Under the pieces are notes generated by a model, which searched no databases, was not told the DNA's origin, and was given only the letters and a program-made list of their open reading frames with translations. Positions 1-10,700 of a stretch of 64,000 bases of DNA are shown one piece after another. This stretch comes from Thraustochytrium sp. TN22. Its lineage: Eukaryota > Sar > Bigyra > Thraustochytrida > Thraustochytriidae. A program made the position numbers and the translations under genes. Every line of letters begins with the position of its first letter. The stretch's first letter is position 1. The stretch lies in assembly GCA_013306675.1 (NCBI GenBank), contig JABLUY010000025.1, forward strand, positions 1 to 64,000, written 5' to 3'.

Positions 1-57
1 GGCGGCGCGCGGCGCGGCAGACGGCATCGGCGGCGCGCGGCTCGCGGCTCGCGGCGC

Positions 58-103
<46 letters not shown>

Positions 104-182
104 GGAGGAAGGGCGGCGGCGCGGAGGAAAGAAGGGCGGCGGCGGCGGCGGCGGCGGGCAGCAGCGCGGCGGCAGGGGCAGG
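1..182 (+). promoter_or_regulatory. GGC-repeat leader of the IleRS gene
   Basis: G-rich leader directly upstream of the isoleucyl-tRNA synthetase start. It contains an uninterrupted (GGC)n run at about 61-102 and a second at about 136-157. The G-rich strand is the coding strand. No TATA-like box is visible. Promoter function is inferred from position only. Confidence 0.5.
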
Positions 183-3100
183 ATGGCGGGCGAGGAGGGG
201 GCCTCGTTCGAGGCGGCCGGCGAGCGGTTCTCGTTCCCGGAGATGGAGCGCGAGATGCTGGAGTTCTGGGAGAAGACGGACGCGTTTCAAAAGAGCATGC
301 AGCAGTCGCTGGAGGAGGGGCGGCCGGAGTACACCTTCTACGACGGCCCGCCGTTCGCGACCGGCCTGCCGCACTACGGGCACATCCTGGCGGGCACGAT
401 CAAGGACATCGTGACGCGGTACGCGCACCTGACGGGCCACCACGTGTCGCGGCGGTTCGGCTGGGACTGCCACGGGCTGCCGGTGGAGTACGAGATCGAC
501 AAGAAGCTCGGCATCACCGGCAGCGATGACGTGGCCAAGATGGGCATCGACAAGTACAACGCGGAGTGCCGCAGCATCGTGACGCGGTACTGCGGCGAGT
601 GGGAGCGCGTGGTGAAGCGCATGGGCCGCTGGATCGACTTCAAGAACGACTACAAGACCATGGAGCCGTGGTACATGGAGTCGGTGTGGTGGGTCTTCAA
701 GACCATCTACGAGAAGGACCTCGTGTACAAGGGCTTCCGCGTGATGCCGTACTCGACCGGGTGCACGACGCCGCTGAGCAACTTCGAGGCCTCGTCCAAC
801 TACAAGGACGTGGACGACCCGGCGGTGGTGGTGTCCTTCCCGCTCAAGGACGACCCGGAGGTGGCCTTTGTGGCGTGGACGACCACGCCGTGGACGCTGC
901 CGAGCAACATGGCCCTGTGCGTGCACCCGGACTTTGACTACGTGCAGATCAAGGACCTGGCGACGGGCAAGCAGTACATCCTGGCCAAGGCGCGGCTCGC
1001 GCAGCTGTACCCCAAGATGGCCAAGCAGAAGGACAAGTACAAGGGCGGCGAGTTCGAGACCGTCAAGGAGTTCAAGGGCAAGGACCTGGAGGGCAAGACG
1101 TACGAGCCGCTCTTCCCGTACTTTGCGCACTGGGACACGGCCTTCCGCGTCGTCGTGGACACCTACGTGACGGACGACTCCGGTACGGGCATCGTGCACA
1201 ACGCGCCCGGCTTTGGTGAGGACGATTACCGCGTGTGCATGGAGCAGGGCGTCATCTTCGCGGGCGGCGAGCTGCCGTGCCCGGTGGACGCGGACGGCCG
1301 CTTCACGGCGGAGGTGACGGACTTTGTGGGCCGGCACGTCAAGGAGGCGGACCAGGACATTTGCGCCAAGCTCAAGGGCATGGGCCGCATGGTGCAGAAG
1401 AGCTCCATCATTCACTCGTACCCGTTCTGCTGGCGGTCCGACACGCCGCTCATCTACCGCGCGGTGCCGAGCTGGTTCGTCAAGATCGACCCCATCAAGG
1501 AGCAGCTGCTCAAGAACAACACGGAGACGTACTGGGTGCCGGCGAGCGTCAAGGAGAACCGCTTCCACAAGTGGCTCGAGCAGGCGCGCGACTGGAACGT
1601 CTCGCGCAACCGGTACTGGGGCACCCCGCTGCCCATCTGGATGAGCGAGGACGAGCAGGAGATCGTCGTGGTGGGCTCCATCGAGGAGCTGCAGCGCCTC
1701 TCGGGCCGCGAGGTGACGGACCTGCACCGCGAGTCCATCGACGACATCACCATCCCGAGCCAGCAGGGCAAGGGCGTGCTGCGCCGCATCCCGGAGGTGC
1801 TCGACTGCTGGTTCGAGTCCGGCTCCATGCCGTACGCGCAGGTGCACTACCCGTTCGAGAACAAGGAGCGCTTCGAGAACGGCTTCCCGGCGGACTTCAT
1901 CGCCGAGGGCCTGGACCAGACGCGCGGCTGGTTCTACACGCTCATGGTGCTGTCCACGGCGCTCTTCGGCAAGCCGGCCATGCGCAACGTTATCGTCAAC
2001 GGCCTCGTGCTGGCCGAGGACGGCAAGAAGATGAGCAAGCGCCTCAAGAACTACCCGGACCCCATGATGATCGTCGAGTCCTACGGCGCCGACGCCCTCC
2101 GCCTCTACATGATCAACTCCCCGGTCGTGCGCGCCGAGCCGCTGCGCTTCTCCGAGGAGGGCGTCCTTCAGAACGTCAAGGAGATCTTCAACCCGTGGTA
2201 CAACGCCTTCCGCTTCTTCACGCAGAACGTCGCGCGCGCCGAGCGCGACCAGGGCTGGACCTTTGACCGCTCGCGCGCCTTTGAGCTCGCGCGCGGCTCC
2301 ACCAACATCATGGATCGCTGGATCCAGGCGGCCCTCAACGGCCTCATCAAGTTCGTGCGCGAGGAGATGGGCGGCTACCGCCTCTACACGGTCGTGCCGC
2401 GCCTTGTCGACTTCATCGACTCCCTCACCAACCTCTACGTGCGCCTTAACCGCGGCCGCCTCAAGGGCGGCGCCGACGTCACGGCCGAGGACACGCAGAC
2501 CGCGCTCTACTGCCTCTACACCGTGCTGCTGCAGCTCTCCAAGCTCATGGCGCCCTTCACGCCCTTCTTCACCGAGTACCTCTACCGCCGCCTCGCGCGC
2601 CCCGAGGACGAGCGCCACGCCTCCGTGCACTTCCTCGGCATCCCGGACGTCGACGAGACTCTCATCGACGAGAAGATGGTCAACCGCGTGCGCCATCTGC
2701 GCGAGATCATCGCCGCCGGCCGCCTCGCGCGCGGCAACGACCTCCCGCTCAAGCGCCCGCTCCGCGAGCTCATCATCGCCAACGCCGACCAGGCCATCCT
2801 CGACGACATCATCTCGCTCGAGGAGTACATCCGCTCCGAGCTCAACGTGCGCAAGGTCACCATCACCACGGCCGAGCAGGACTTCGCGCGCCTCACCGCC
2901 AAGGCCAACGGCGCCGTCCTCGGCCGCGCCCTCGGCAAGAAGTTCGGCCCCGTCATGAAGGCTGTCGAGAAGCTCTCTCACGAGGACCTCGTGCGCTTCC
3001 AGGAGGAGGGCACCATGGTCGTCGAGGGCCAGACGCTCTCCCTGGACGACGTCTACGTCAACCGCGTCGTTGTCGCTGACGAGTCCAAGTACAAGGCCAA

Positions 3101-3662
3101 GGTCACCCCGTCCAACGTCGTTGTCGTGCTCGACACCTTCTTCGACAAGACTCTGCTCTTCGGCCAGGTTGCCCGTGAGGTCACCAACCGCGTGCAGAAG
3201 TTGCGCAAGGCTGCCGGCGTCAAGATCGAGGACGTCCTTGACGTCTACTACGCCGCCGAGGGCGATGCCGAGGCCGTGCAGATCGTCCATGACGCCGTCA
3301 AGGCCGAGCAGGACTACATTGTCTCTGTCATCCGCCAGCGCCTCCACCCGGCCTCGGTCTGCCCGCCTTACGCGTCCGTTCTCGCCAGCGCCACCGACGA
3401 GGTCAACGACACCCAGTTCACCGTCACGCTCTGCGTCCCGGGCCCCGTCGTCGCCAAGCCCGAGAACCTTGCCAAGTCCCTCGGCGTCGACGCCTCCGTC
3501 GCCGCGGCCCTCACCTCCTGCATCGCCTCCATGGACTTTGCCTGGCTTTCCTCCGAAGCCACCTCCTCGCTCGAGCTCACGCTCGACGGCAAGCTCTTCA
3601 AGCTCGAGGCAGGCAAGCACTACTTTCTTAGTATCCACGACGCCGTCGATGCTCAGCAGTGA
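183..3662 (+). CDS. IARS1: Isoleucyl-tRNA synthetase, cytosolic type
   Basis: Charges tRNA-Ile with isoleucine in the cytosol. It is a single uninterrupted frame of 1159 residues, matching eukaryotic cytosolic and archaeal-type IleRS length. The class I HIGH signature reads HYGH at residues 64-67 and the KMSKS loop reads KMSKR at about 616-620. The large CP1 editing insertion lies between them, with the typical tryptophan-rich stretch WTTTPWTLPSN. The C-terminal anticodon-binding and extended domains are complete to the stop. The start is the first ATG after a GGC-repeat leader and sits in a purine-rich context. Codons in the 5' half mostly end in G and in the 3' half mostly in C, without loss of frame. 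It converges on the CMP-Kdo synthetase gene. Confidence 0.97.
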   Translation: MAGEEGASFEAAGERFSFPEMEREMLEFWEKTDAFQKSMQQSLEEGRPEYTFYDGPPFATGLPHYGHILAGTIKDIVTRYAHLTGHHVSRRFGWDCHGLPVEYEIDKKLGITGSDDVAKMGIDKYNAECRSIVTRYCGEWERVVKRMGRWIDFKNDYKTMEPWYMESVWWVFKTIYEKDLVYKGFRVMPYSTGCTTPLSNFEASSNYKDVDDPAVVVSFPLKDDPEVAFVAWTTTPWTLPSNMALCVHPDFDYVQIKDLATGKQYILAKARLAQLYPKMAKQKDKYKGGEFETVKEFKGKDLEGKTYEPLFPYFAHWDTAFRVVVDTYVTDDSGTGIVHNAPGFGEDDYRVCMEQGVIFAGGELPCPVDADGRFTAEVTDFVGRHVKEADQDICAKLKGMGRMVQKSSIIHSYPFCWRSDTPLIYRAVPSWFVKIDPIKEQLLKNNTETYWVPASVKENRFHKWLEQARDWNVSRNRYWGTPLPIWMSEDEQEIVVVGSIEELQRLSGREVTDLHRESIDDITIPSQQGKGVLRRIPEVLDCWFESGSMPYAQVHYPFENKERFENGFPADFIAEGLDQTRGWFYTLMVLSTALFGKPAMRNVIVNGLVLAEDGKKMSKRLKNYPDPMMIVESYGADALRLYMINSPVVRAEPLRFSEEGVLQNVKEIFNPWYNAFRFFTQNVARAERDQGWTFDRSRAFELARGSTNIMDRWIQAALNGLIKFVREEMGGYRLYTVVPRLVDFIDSLTNLYVRLNRGRLKGGADVTAEDTQTALYCLYTVLLQLSKLMAPFTPFFTEYLYRRLARPEDERHASVHFLGIPDVDETLIDEKMVNRVRHLREIIAAGRLARGNDLPLKRPLRELIIANADQAILDDIISLEEYIRSELNVRKVTITTAEQDFARLTAKANGAVLGRALGKKFGPVMKAVEKLSHEDLVRFQEEGTMVVEGQTLSLDDVYVNRVVVADESKYKAKVTPSNVVVVLDTFFDKTLLFGQVAREVTNRVQKLRKAAGVKIEDVLDVYYAAEGDAEAVQIVHDAVKAEQDYIVSVIRQRLHPASVCPPYASVLASATDEVNDTQFTVTLCVPGPVVAKPENLAKSLGVDASVAAALTSCIASMDFAWLSSEATSSLELTLDGKLFKLEAGKHYFLSIHDAVDAQQ

Positions 3663-4206
3663 TGCAAGCGCGCGCGTGACCACGACTCAAAAATTAAAAA
3701 AACACACACACAGATTCTTTCACGTGACACCGTGACGGCACTCGTCCATGTGCAAATACTCATCCATGTGCAAACGAGACAGAGCTCGAGGGCAGAGCGT
3801 GAGCGCCAGCAATCATGCACACATGGAGTGTAGCTATTGCCGCCGAAGTCAACGTGTAGCCGCCATCCAAGTCGCCAGCGAAGTCAAACAAGCAGCCGCC
3901 AATGTGCATACACTCGTCCATGTGCAAACGAGACATAGCTCGAGGGCAGAGCATGAGCGCCAGCAATCATGCACACATGGAGTGTAGCTACTGCCGCCGA
4001 AGTCAACGTGTAGCCGCCATCCAAGTCGCCAGCGAAGTCAAAGAAGCAGCCGCCAACCATGTCAAAAACCGTAGCTGCCAACGAAGTCAAGGTGCAGCCG
4101 CCATCGAGGTCAAAGCATAGCCGCAAATGAAGTCCACTTCAAAAGAGCCCAAACTCGGTCAATCGAAAGCTCTCACGACAGTTTTCTACGACTCTCGCTG
4201 TCTTTC
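3663..4206. other. Intergenic spacer between convergent genes
   Basis: Lies between the 3' ends of IleRS and CMP-Kdo synthetase. An A-rich tract at about 3688-3705 follows the IleRS stop and may take part in 3'-end formation. Most of the rest is a tandem duplication, listed separately. No gene seen. Confidence 0.6.
3748..4055. repeat. 154-bp tandem duplication
   Basis: Two adjacent copies (3748-3901 and 3902-4055) differ by only a few bases. Each contains ATGTGCAAACGAGACA-like and GAAGTCAACGTGTAGCCGCC segments. Beyond the second copy, shorter diverged GAAGTCAA...GCAGCCGCC motifs continue to about 4125, so the array grew from a smaller unit. It is not coding. Confidence 0.85.
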
Positions 4207-5047
4207 TCACTCTAAAACTTCGCCCGCTGCAACCAGGCGCCGCGCCAGCTCAAGTTGCTCTGGCGTGTCAATGCCGCTGTGAAAAGCGCCACGGACAACC
4301 TCGACATGCACACGATGGCCCGCTTCAAGCACGCGCAGCTGCTCCAACTTCTCCTGGTCCTCGAGGCGGCTGGGCGGCAACCGGCTGAAGACGCGCAAAA
4401 AGTGGAAGCGAAAGGCGTACAGGCCCAGATGCCGCAACACCACGTGCGCATCGTCCAGCGTCAGGTCGCGCGGGAATGGGATGAGCGCGCGCGAAAAGTA
4501 CAGCGCATTGCCGTCCGGGGCGCAGACCACTTTGACGACGTTCGGGTCCGACAGCGCCTGCACGGAGCCGCGCCACTCGAGCGCCACGGTGCCCATCTCG
4601 CAGCGTGGCCTGGCGCGCATTGCGGCGACGAGCGCCTCCACATGCTCCGGGTTCACGAACGGCTCGTCGCCCTGCACGTTGACAACCAGGTCGTCCCTGG
4701 CCAGGCCCATGCCCTCGCACGCCTCCAGGACGCGGTCCGTGCCGGACGCGTGCGCCGCGCTCGTCATGACGGCGCGCGCCCCGAAGCCCTGCGCGGCCTC
4801 CAGCACGCGCTCGTCGTCCGTGGCAATCACCACCTCGTCCAGGCCCTGCACGCGGGCCACCTGCTCGTACGTGCGCTGCACCATGGACTTGCCCGCGATC
4901 TGCTCGCGCCCGCGGTCGTTAGGCTCCCTCGCCGCCGCGTCCACGAGACCTCGAGCGCCGCCGCCGCGCCCCGCTTACCTGCGCCAGCGGCTTGCCCGGC
5001 AGCCGCTGCGACGCGAAGCGCGCCGGGATGCACGCCACCACGCGCAT
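4207..5047 (-). CDS. kdsB: CMP-Kdo synthetase (3-deoxy-manno-octulosonate cytidylyltransferase), one intron
   Basis: Activates Kdo with CTP to CMP-Kdo. Exon 1 (4979-5047, 23 codons) encodes the nucleotide-binding start PARFASQRLPGKPL. Exon 2 (4207-4899) continues IAGKSMVQRTYEQV, exactly as in bacterial KdsB. The joined protein is 253 residues, the family's usual length. Also visible are SGTDR (about 75-79), NVQGDEP (97-103) and a C-terminal SGIDTPEQLELAR. The intron is needed because exon 2 alone lacks the PAR...GKP loop. The N-terminus starts directly at the Rossmann strand, so no targeting peptide or membrane anchor is visible, unlike the anchored plant enzyme. Kdo in eukaryotes is known from plant RG-II and algal walls or scales; its use here is unknown. 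Transcribed divergently from MUS81. Confidence 0.93.
4900..4978 (-). other. Intron of the CMP-Kdo synthetase gene (79 nt)
   Basis: The minus-strand donor is GTAAGC right after the codon for Gln23. The acceptor is GCGAGCAG right before ATCGCGGGC. A CCTAAC branch-like motif lies about 22 nt upstream of the acceptor. Splicing joins two halves of a conserved motif in phase 0. Confidence 0.88.
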
Positions 5048-5325
5048 GCTGGCGCGCCCGCCCGGGGTCGGCGTCGGCCTCGCGTCGGCGTCGGCCTTCG
5101 GGTGCCTTCAGGTGCCTTCAGGTTTGGATGTGGCGCCGGAGTTGCGCGGGAGCGCCCGCCCCGCCCCGCCCCGGCCGCAGAGCCGCAGAGCCGCATCGCG
5201 CGCGCGGCGCCGCGAGCGCGCGCTCCGGACGCGGCGGGGAGGCGGCGCCGGGCCGCGGCCGGCCTGGCCTGCGCGCCCGCGCTGCGGAGGCGGGCGCGGG
5301 CGCAGAAGCGACGCCGGAGACGGCC
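5048..5325. promoter_or_regulatory. Divergent promoter region, CMP-Kdo synthetase / MUS81
   Basis: 278 bp separate two divergent starts. It is very GC-rich and holds a direct repeat GGTGCCTTCA at about 5101-5120. No TATA box is visible. A shared promoter is inferred from the arrangement. Confidence 0.5.
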
Positions 5326-6016
5326 ATGGCGCCACGTAACGACCGCGCCGCGCGGGTGGAGAACCAGGTGCTCATGGACTACCTGACGGAGAGGATCACG
5401 GCGGAGGAGCAGCGATCCAACCCGACGCACATTGTGCGCCACCTGCGGTCTGCGAAGCGGGCCATCAAGGAATACAAGGAGGTGCTGGACTCGGAGGAGG
5501 AACTCCGCAAGCTGCACGGCGTCGGGCCGCGGATCGCGCACATGCTCATGAACGCGCGCGCGCGCGCGCTGGGCATGAGCACGACGACCATCGCAGCGGC
5601 CGGCCGCTCGCAGGGCGTCAAGCGCTCAGCGAGCGCGCTCTCGTCGACCTCCTCGAGCAGCGCGACGACCGCGTCGAAGCGCTCGCGAGGCATCACTGCA
5701 GAGTCCTCCCTCACCTACTCGGTCTTGCGTGTGTTGCGCATCAAGGCGTCGGAAGGGGTACAGGTCACTGACACGACCCTTTTCGACCTGGTGGCCGCCG
5801 ACCGTCAGGAGAGGAAACTCCGCGCGACGGACATCTCGCGCACGTTGGGCGCCTTCAACCAGGTGGCGCTCAAGGGCCTCGCGTCGCGCCTGCGCGATCC
5901 GCGTAGCGGTCGGGAGGCGCTGCAGCTCTCTGACGCAGGCCACAAGCTCATGACTGAGGTCATGCAGGCCCGTGGCGTGACCAATCGCACGGTCCAGACG
6001 GCCGTGTCTTTTCCTC

Positions 6017-6049
<33 letters not shown>

Positions 6050-7620
6050 ACTCTTCGTCTTCCTCTTCCTCGTCTTCCTCGTCGTCCGCGTCCTCCTCCG
6101 CGTCATCATCACGACCATCATCCCTACCCTTCTCCACGTCAATGCCGTCGTCGGTCGCAGACACCGACGGCACCAGGGCTGCCGCACACACGACCATTGT
6201 TGCGCAGAGGTCATCCTCCTTTTCCGCCTCGCAGCAGACGGCCTTTGTGGCGCAGCAGTCATCCTTCTCCGCCTCGCAGACCACAGCGCTCTCGTTCTCA
6301 CAAGCCTCCATGTATTCATCGACCTCGCTGTTCGAGGAGGACGAAGATCAGGACCAGGACCAGGACGAGGACGGGGACCGCGCAACAGTGGCGCTGGGTG
6401 GCCTCGCAGGGTCGCAACAGCTCGGAGACGAGGGCGACGAGAGCGATTCAGCGGAAGGCGTTTGCGTGATCCCTGCGGGCGCCATGCAAAAGGAGGACGA
6501 TGTAATTCTAGTGGACGACGACGATGACCAAGTTTCCGCGACCCCCATTCCACTGCCGAGCGGTCCAACGGCGGAGGCGACAGCGACAGCGACGATAACG
6601 GCAACGACAGCGACAATGACTACGAGCACGCAGATGTGCTCCTCCTCAGACTACACCTCGCCAATGGTGTCGCGCACAAAGAGCTCAGCGGCGCTGGCGG
6701 CCGCCACCCGGCCTGGCGGCTCGTTCGCGTACACCCCGATGCAGCGCGCCGAGGTGACGCCGCGGCCTGCCGTGCAGGGCACAACGCCGCCGCTCATGCA
6801 CAGCCTGGGGCGTCGCTGGGAGCTCGTGCTCCTCGTGGATAACCGCGAGGCGTGCGGGCGGGACCGCACGATCTTCCACAGCAAGCTGCTGGAGCGCCAA
6901 GTGGCGGTGGAGACGCGCTCGTTGGCACTTGGCGACGTGATGTGGATTGTGAGGCAGCCGGGAGAGACCAACCAGGAGCGCGAGTTCGTGCTCGACTACA
7001 TTATCGAGCGCAAGGAGGTGGCGGATTTAGCGAAGTCTATCAAGGACGCCCGGTACAAAGAACAAAAGTACCGCCTGCACCGGTGCGGGCTGTCGCGCGT
7101 CATGTACCTGGTCGAGGGCAATCCGTCGCGCCAGGCTCTTCTGCCGTCCAAGACGCTGCAAACGGCCATGACGGAGACGCAAGTACGGGACGGCTTTGCG
7201 CTGGTGCAGACGGAGAACACACGCGAGACCGTCGACTACCTGTCGCGTTTGCACCGGCTGATCGCGTCCATGACGGTAGACGCTAAACCAGGCACCTGGG
7301 AGGGTCCTGATCAATCGCCGGAGCGCTCGTACAAGGTGTTTAGCGAGATCAATGCCAAGGGCAGGTTAAGTACGGTGGGCGAGATCTTCGCGGCGCAAAT
7401 CAAGCAGATCAAGGGCATGAGCGGCGCGCGCGCGGCGGCGCTCTGCCAAAAGTACCCGACGCCGAACGCGCTCCTTCGTTACTACGACGTCGAGCTCAAC
7501 AATCTCCCGGTGGACTACAAGCGCCGCATCCTCAGCACGCTGTCGATCGAGGGCAGCGCAAAGCGCCTTGGAAGGAGCGTGTCGGAGCGCACCTACGATG
7601 TCTTTAATCACCGCGCATGA
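5326..7620 (+). CDS. MUS81: MUS81 structure-specific endonuclease subunit
   Basis: Catalytic subunit of the MUS81-EME1 nuclease, which cuts branched recombination and replication intermediates in the nucleus. The protein has 764 residues. The N-terminal helix-hairpin-helix reads LRKLHGVGPRIAHML. A winged-helix segment follows, then a long serine/alanine/acidic linker (about 225-450). The XPF-type nuclease core carries DNREACGRDR and the catalytic ERK triad at 561-563 within IIERKEVADLAKSI. The C-terminal HhH2 is near 690-750. The start is the ATG in GCCATGG at 5326; the frame is open further upstream, but that part overlaps the antisense CMP-Kdo synthetase gene and resembles nothing. The expanded linker makes it longer than human MUS81 (551). 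Converges on SMC6. Confidence 0.95.
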
Positions 7621-7736
7621 AGATGCGTGGATCGACGAGAAGTGAACGAGCAAAACTAAATGTGGCGCGTTATCTTGTCGCTTTGTGTGTTCTGTGCTTT
7701 GGCAGTGTTGAACCAAGCTCTTTGTTAGCCAGAGCA

Positions 7737-10700
7737 TCAGGAGAGCGTGGACTGCTGCGCGCGGCCAAAGTCAGCCTCGGGCGGACGCATACGGATCTTC
7801 TTGATGTCGGGCGCGTCTGGAACAGAGGAGATGTCGTGCGGCGTGAGGAGAATGTACTGGCAGCGGTTGACCGAGATGGAGTTGTTGTTGCGCGCCGTAT
7901 CGACGATGAGCTCGAGCGAACTGCGGCGGTTGTCTTGGTCCATGAAGACGTCGAACTCGTCCATGACGCGCCACGGCGAGCGCATGACCTTGGCGAGCGC
8001 CATGAGGAAAGACAGCGAAGTGAAGGAGGACTCGCCGCCGGAGAGCTGGCCGGCGTCCTTGGCGTTGGAGGCCTCCTCCGCGGAGGCCTGCGACATTTGG
8101 GAGAGCTGGCTGTCCGCGGCCTTGTGCCAGGAGAAGTTGAGCGAGCCGGATTCATTGTCCAGGTGAATGTTGCCGCCGTGGCCGCGGTAGGACAGGTTGG
8201 CCTCGAACTCCCTTTGCAGACGCAGTTGGCAGAGCTCGCGCAGCTTGTCCACGTTGTGCTCGCGTTTGACGCGAGAGTGCTTAAACTTCTTGAGAATGAC
8301 CTTTTGGTTGTAAACCTTCAGCTTCTCAGTCTTGTACGCCTGCTTGGCGAGGGCGTACTCGCTCTTGAGCCGCTCAACGATCGAGTCGATAGACTCGTCG
8401 CCGTACTGGGTGTTGAGGCTCTGCATGTCCTTCTGCAGCGAGGCCTGGAAACTCTTGATCTCCGCATCCACCTGGCTGAGGGTCTTTCGGGGATCAACTT
8501 CCACCTCCTCGCCGTCCGTATACTGGAGAGCCGCCGTGCGGGCCTGCTCGGCTCTGGACTTTTTGGCATCGCGGTCCTCGCCCTTCTCCGCGAGATCCTT
8601 CTCGGCGCGCGCGAGCTTGGCCTCCGCGCGTTGCAGCGTGATGATATCGGCCTCGGTGCCGCTCTTGATGCGGTCGAGCTCCTCCTTGACGGCCTCCAGC
8701 TTGGTCCTTAGCTCCTTTTCCTTGATGGTCGCGTCTTCCATAGAGCGGTGAAAGTCCTCGGCCTCGCGTTCGTAGCCCTCCAAGTCGAGACGCAGCTGCT
8801 GCAACGCATCCCGCTGCGCGACAATGTCGAGGTCCAGCTGCTCAATGATCTGGCGGATGCTCTCGCGCTCGATCTCAAGCGAGTCGTCACCTGTCACGCT
8901 GGCCTCGGCCTCGTTGAGCTTTGACTCGAGGTCCCGGATGCGTGCTTCGCTCGTCGCAGACTGCCTTCTGAGGTTATCATGTTCCCTCTGCCACTGCTGC
9001 AGCTCGTTTTTCTTGGCCGCGAGGCGACCCTCGAGCTGGCGCAGAACCTGCGTGGCGCGGTCTTTGTCCGACTTGGCGCGCATCAGTTCGCGCTGCGCGT
9101 TCTCCTGTGCGAAACGCGTGTCCTCGACGAACATGGAGTCCGTGCCGCGCTGGCTTGGAGGGCCAGCCTCCTTGTACTGGCCGCCGCTCTTGGTAAGCGA
9201 GTAGGCATTGGCGTTGGTGTCAAAGAGCTTCTTGAGGCCGGGCGGGCGCATGTCAAAGGCGACGGCGACTGCGTCCTTGGGCTCGCACAGGCCGAAGCGC
9301 TCGAAGCCGGAGGTGTCCACCAGCGCGTTGAAGGCGTTCGGGTCCGTGAACTCGAGGACGTCCATGAAGCTGAGCACGCCTTCGACATTGCTTCGGAACC
9401 GCCTGTTGTCCGGGATCTCGTACGGCCTGGATTGGAAGTTGCTGACAATCGCGTTCGGTGGCCTGACCCTGGCCTGCCTGCAGAGTTCCTTCAACACGGC
9501 GAGATCATGCGTGGAGTTGAGCGCGAACTGCCGCAGAGCATTCCGCAGGGCGTGCGCCACAGGAAAGCGCCAGCGCTGGTCCTTGAGCTTGCAGCTGAGA
9601 CCGATGTGCACGGGCGGCTTCGAGAAGCGTGCCATGTTCTGCTCGATGAGGCGAAGGATGATCGGCAGCTCCGGGCCGAACGCCGCGGTCGGGTCCGAAC
9701 TGGCCGACCGGAGGTTGCGCAGGTTGCTCTCGACTTCGCGGATCTCCCTGTCGGAGTCCTGCACGCGGCTTTTGGCGTCGCGCAAGTCCTCATCGTCCTG
9801 GTAGGTGTCCTCCTCCATGCGCGCCTTGATCTGTGCGTCCAGCTGGTGCAGACGGTCCGCCGCATCGTTGAACAACTGGCGTTGCTGGTCCAAGGCGCTG
9901 CGATGCCGTTCCGCATCGTTCATCGCGTTCGCGTTCTTTTGCTGAGCGTTGCGTACAAGATCTGCGCGCTTTTGCTCCTGCTTGGCCCGCTCATTCAGTA
10001 TCTCCTCAACGAGCTTCTCCTTGGCGCCGCACGCGTGCTTGGCCTTCCTCCAGCGCTCGCGGCTCGCGGCGTACATGGCATTTGCGCGCTTGACGACATC
10101 CTGCTGTGCCTCGAGCGCGTGGCCGTGCTCGTTGACGGTGGCCTCGAGCGCGACGTGGCCCTCGGAGACGCGCTCCACCTTGGCCTTGGCAGCATCATGC
10201 GCCTCGGCGCGCTCGTCGCGCTTGCGCTGGAACTTTTGGAAGGTTTCCTCGGCCGCCTCGAACTGGCTGACAGTGTCCCGCGCCATGATCCAGACCTTCT
10301 CCTGCTGCGCGGTTTTGAGGCGCTCGCCCTGGTTCTCGAGCATGCGCACGCTTTCGAGCTCCTGCTTGGCGCTCTTGATGCGGTCTTCGAGCACGCCGTA
10401 GTTCTGGCTGCGCTCATTGACTGCGCGCTTCGCCGAGCCTCGATCGCGATACTCGGCGTCGAAGAGGCGCCTCAGGTCCTCCAGGTTGGTGGCCTTCATC
10501 CACACCTTGAATTTGTCCTCGGCTTTGCCGCGTAAAAAGGACTTGCTTGTCTCCTGGTCCAGGATGCAGGTCGGGTTGTCCACGAAGATGTTGAAGTGCC
10601 GCATAATCTCGTCGATCTTGCGCCGCTGCGTCGAAATGCACTTCTTGGTCTCGGCGTTGAGCAGGCGGAACGACGAGGCGCCCGACAGTTTGAGCGTGCG

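Noticed and set aside
8979-10535. A 518-codon open frame on the plus strand opposite SMC6
   Set aside because: Antisense to the coiled-coil part of SMC6; high GC keeps the opposite frames open and the translation is low-complexity leucine/arginine sequence with no domain. The same holds for many long frames opposite IleRS, RAD21, the ankyrin gene and DUF2254.
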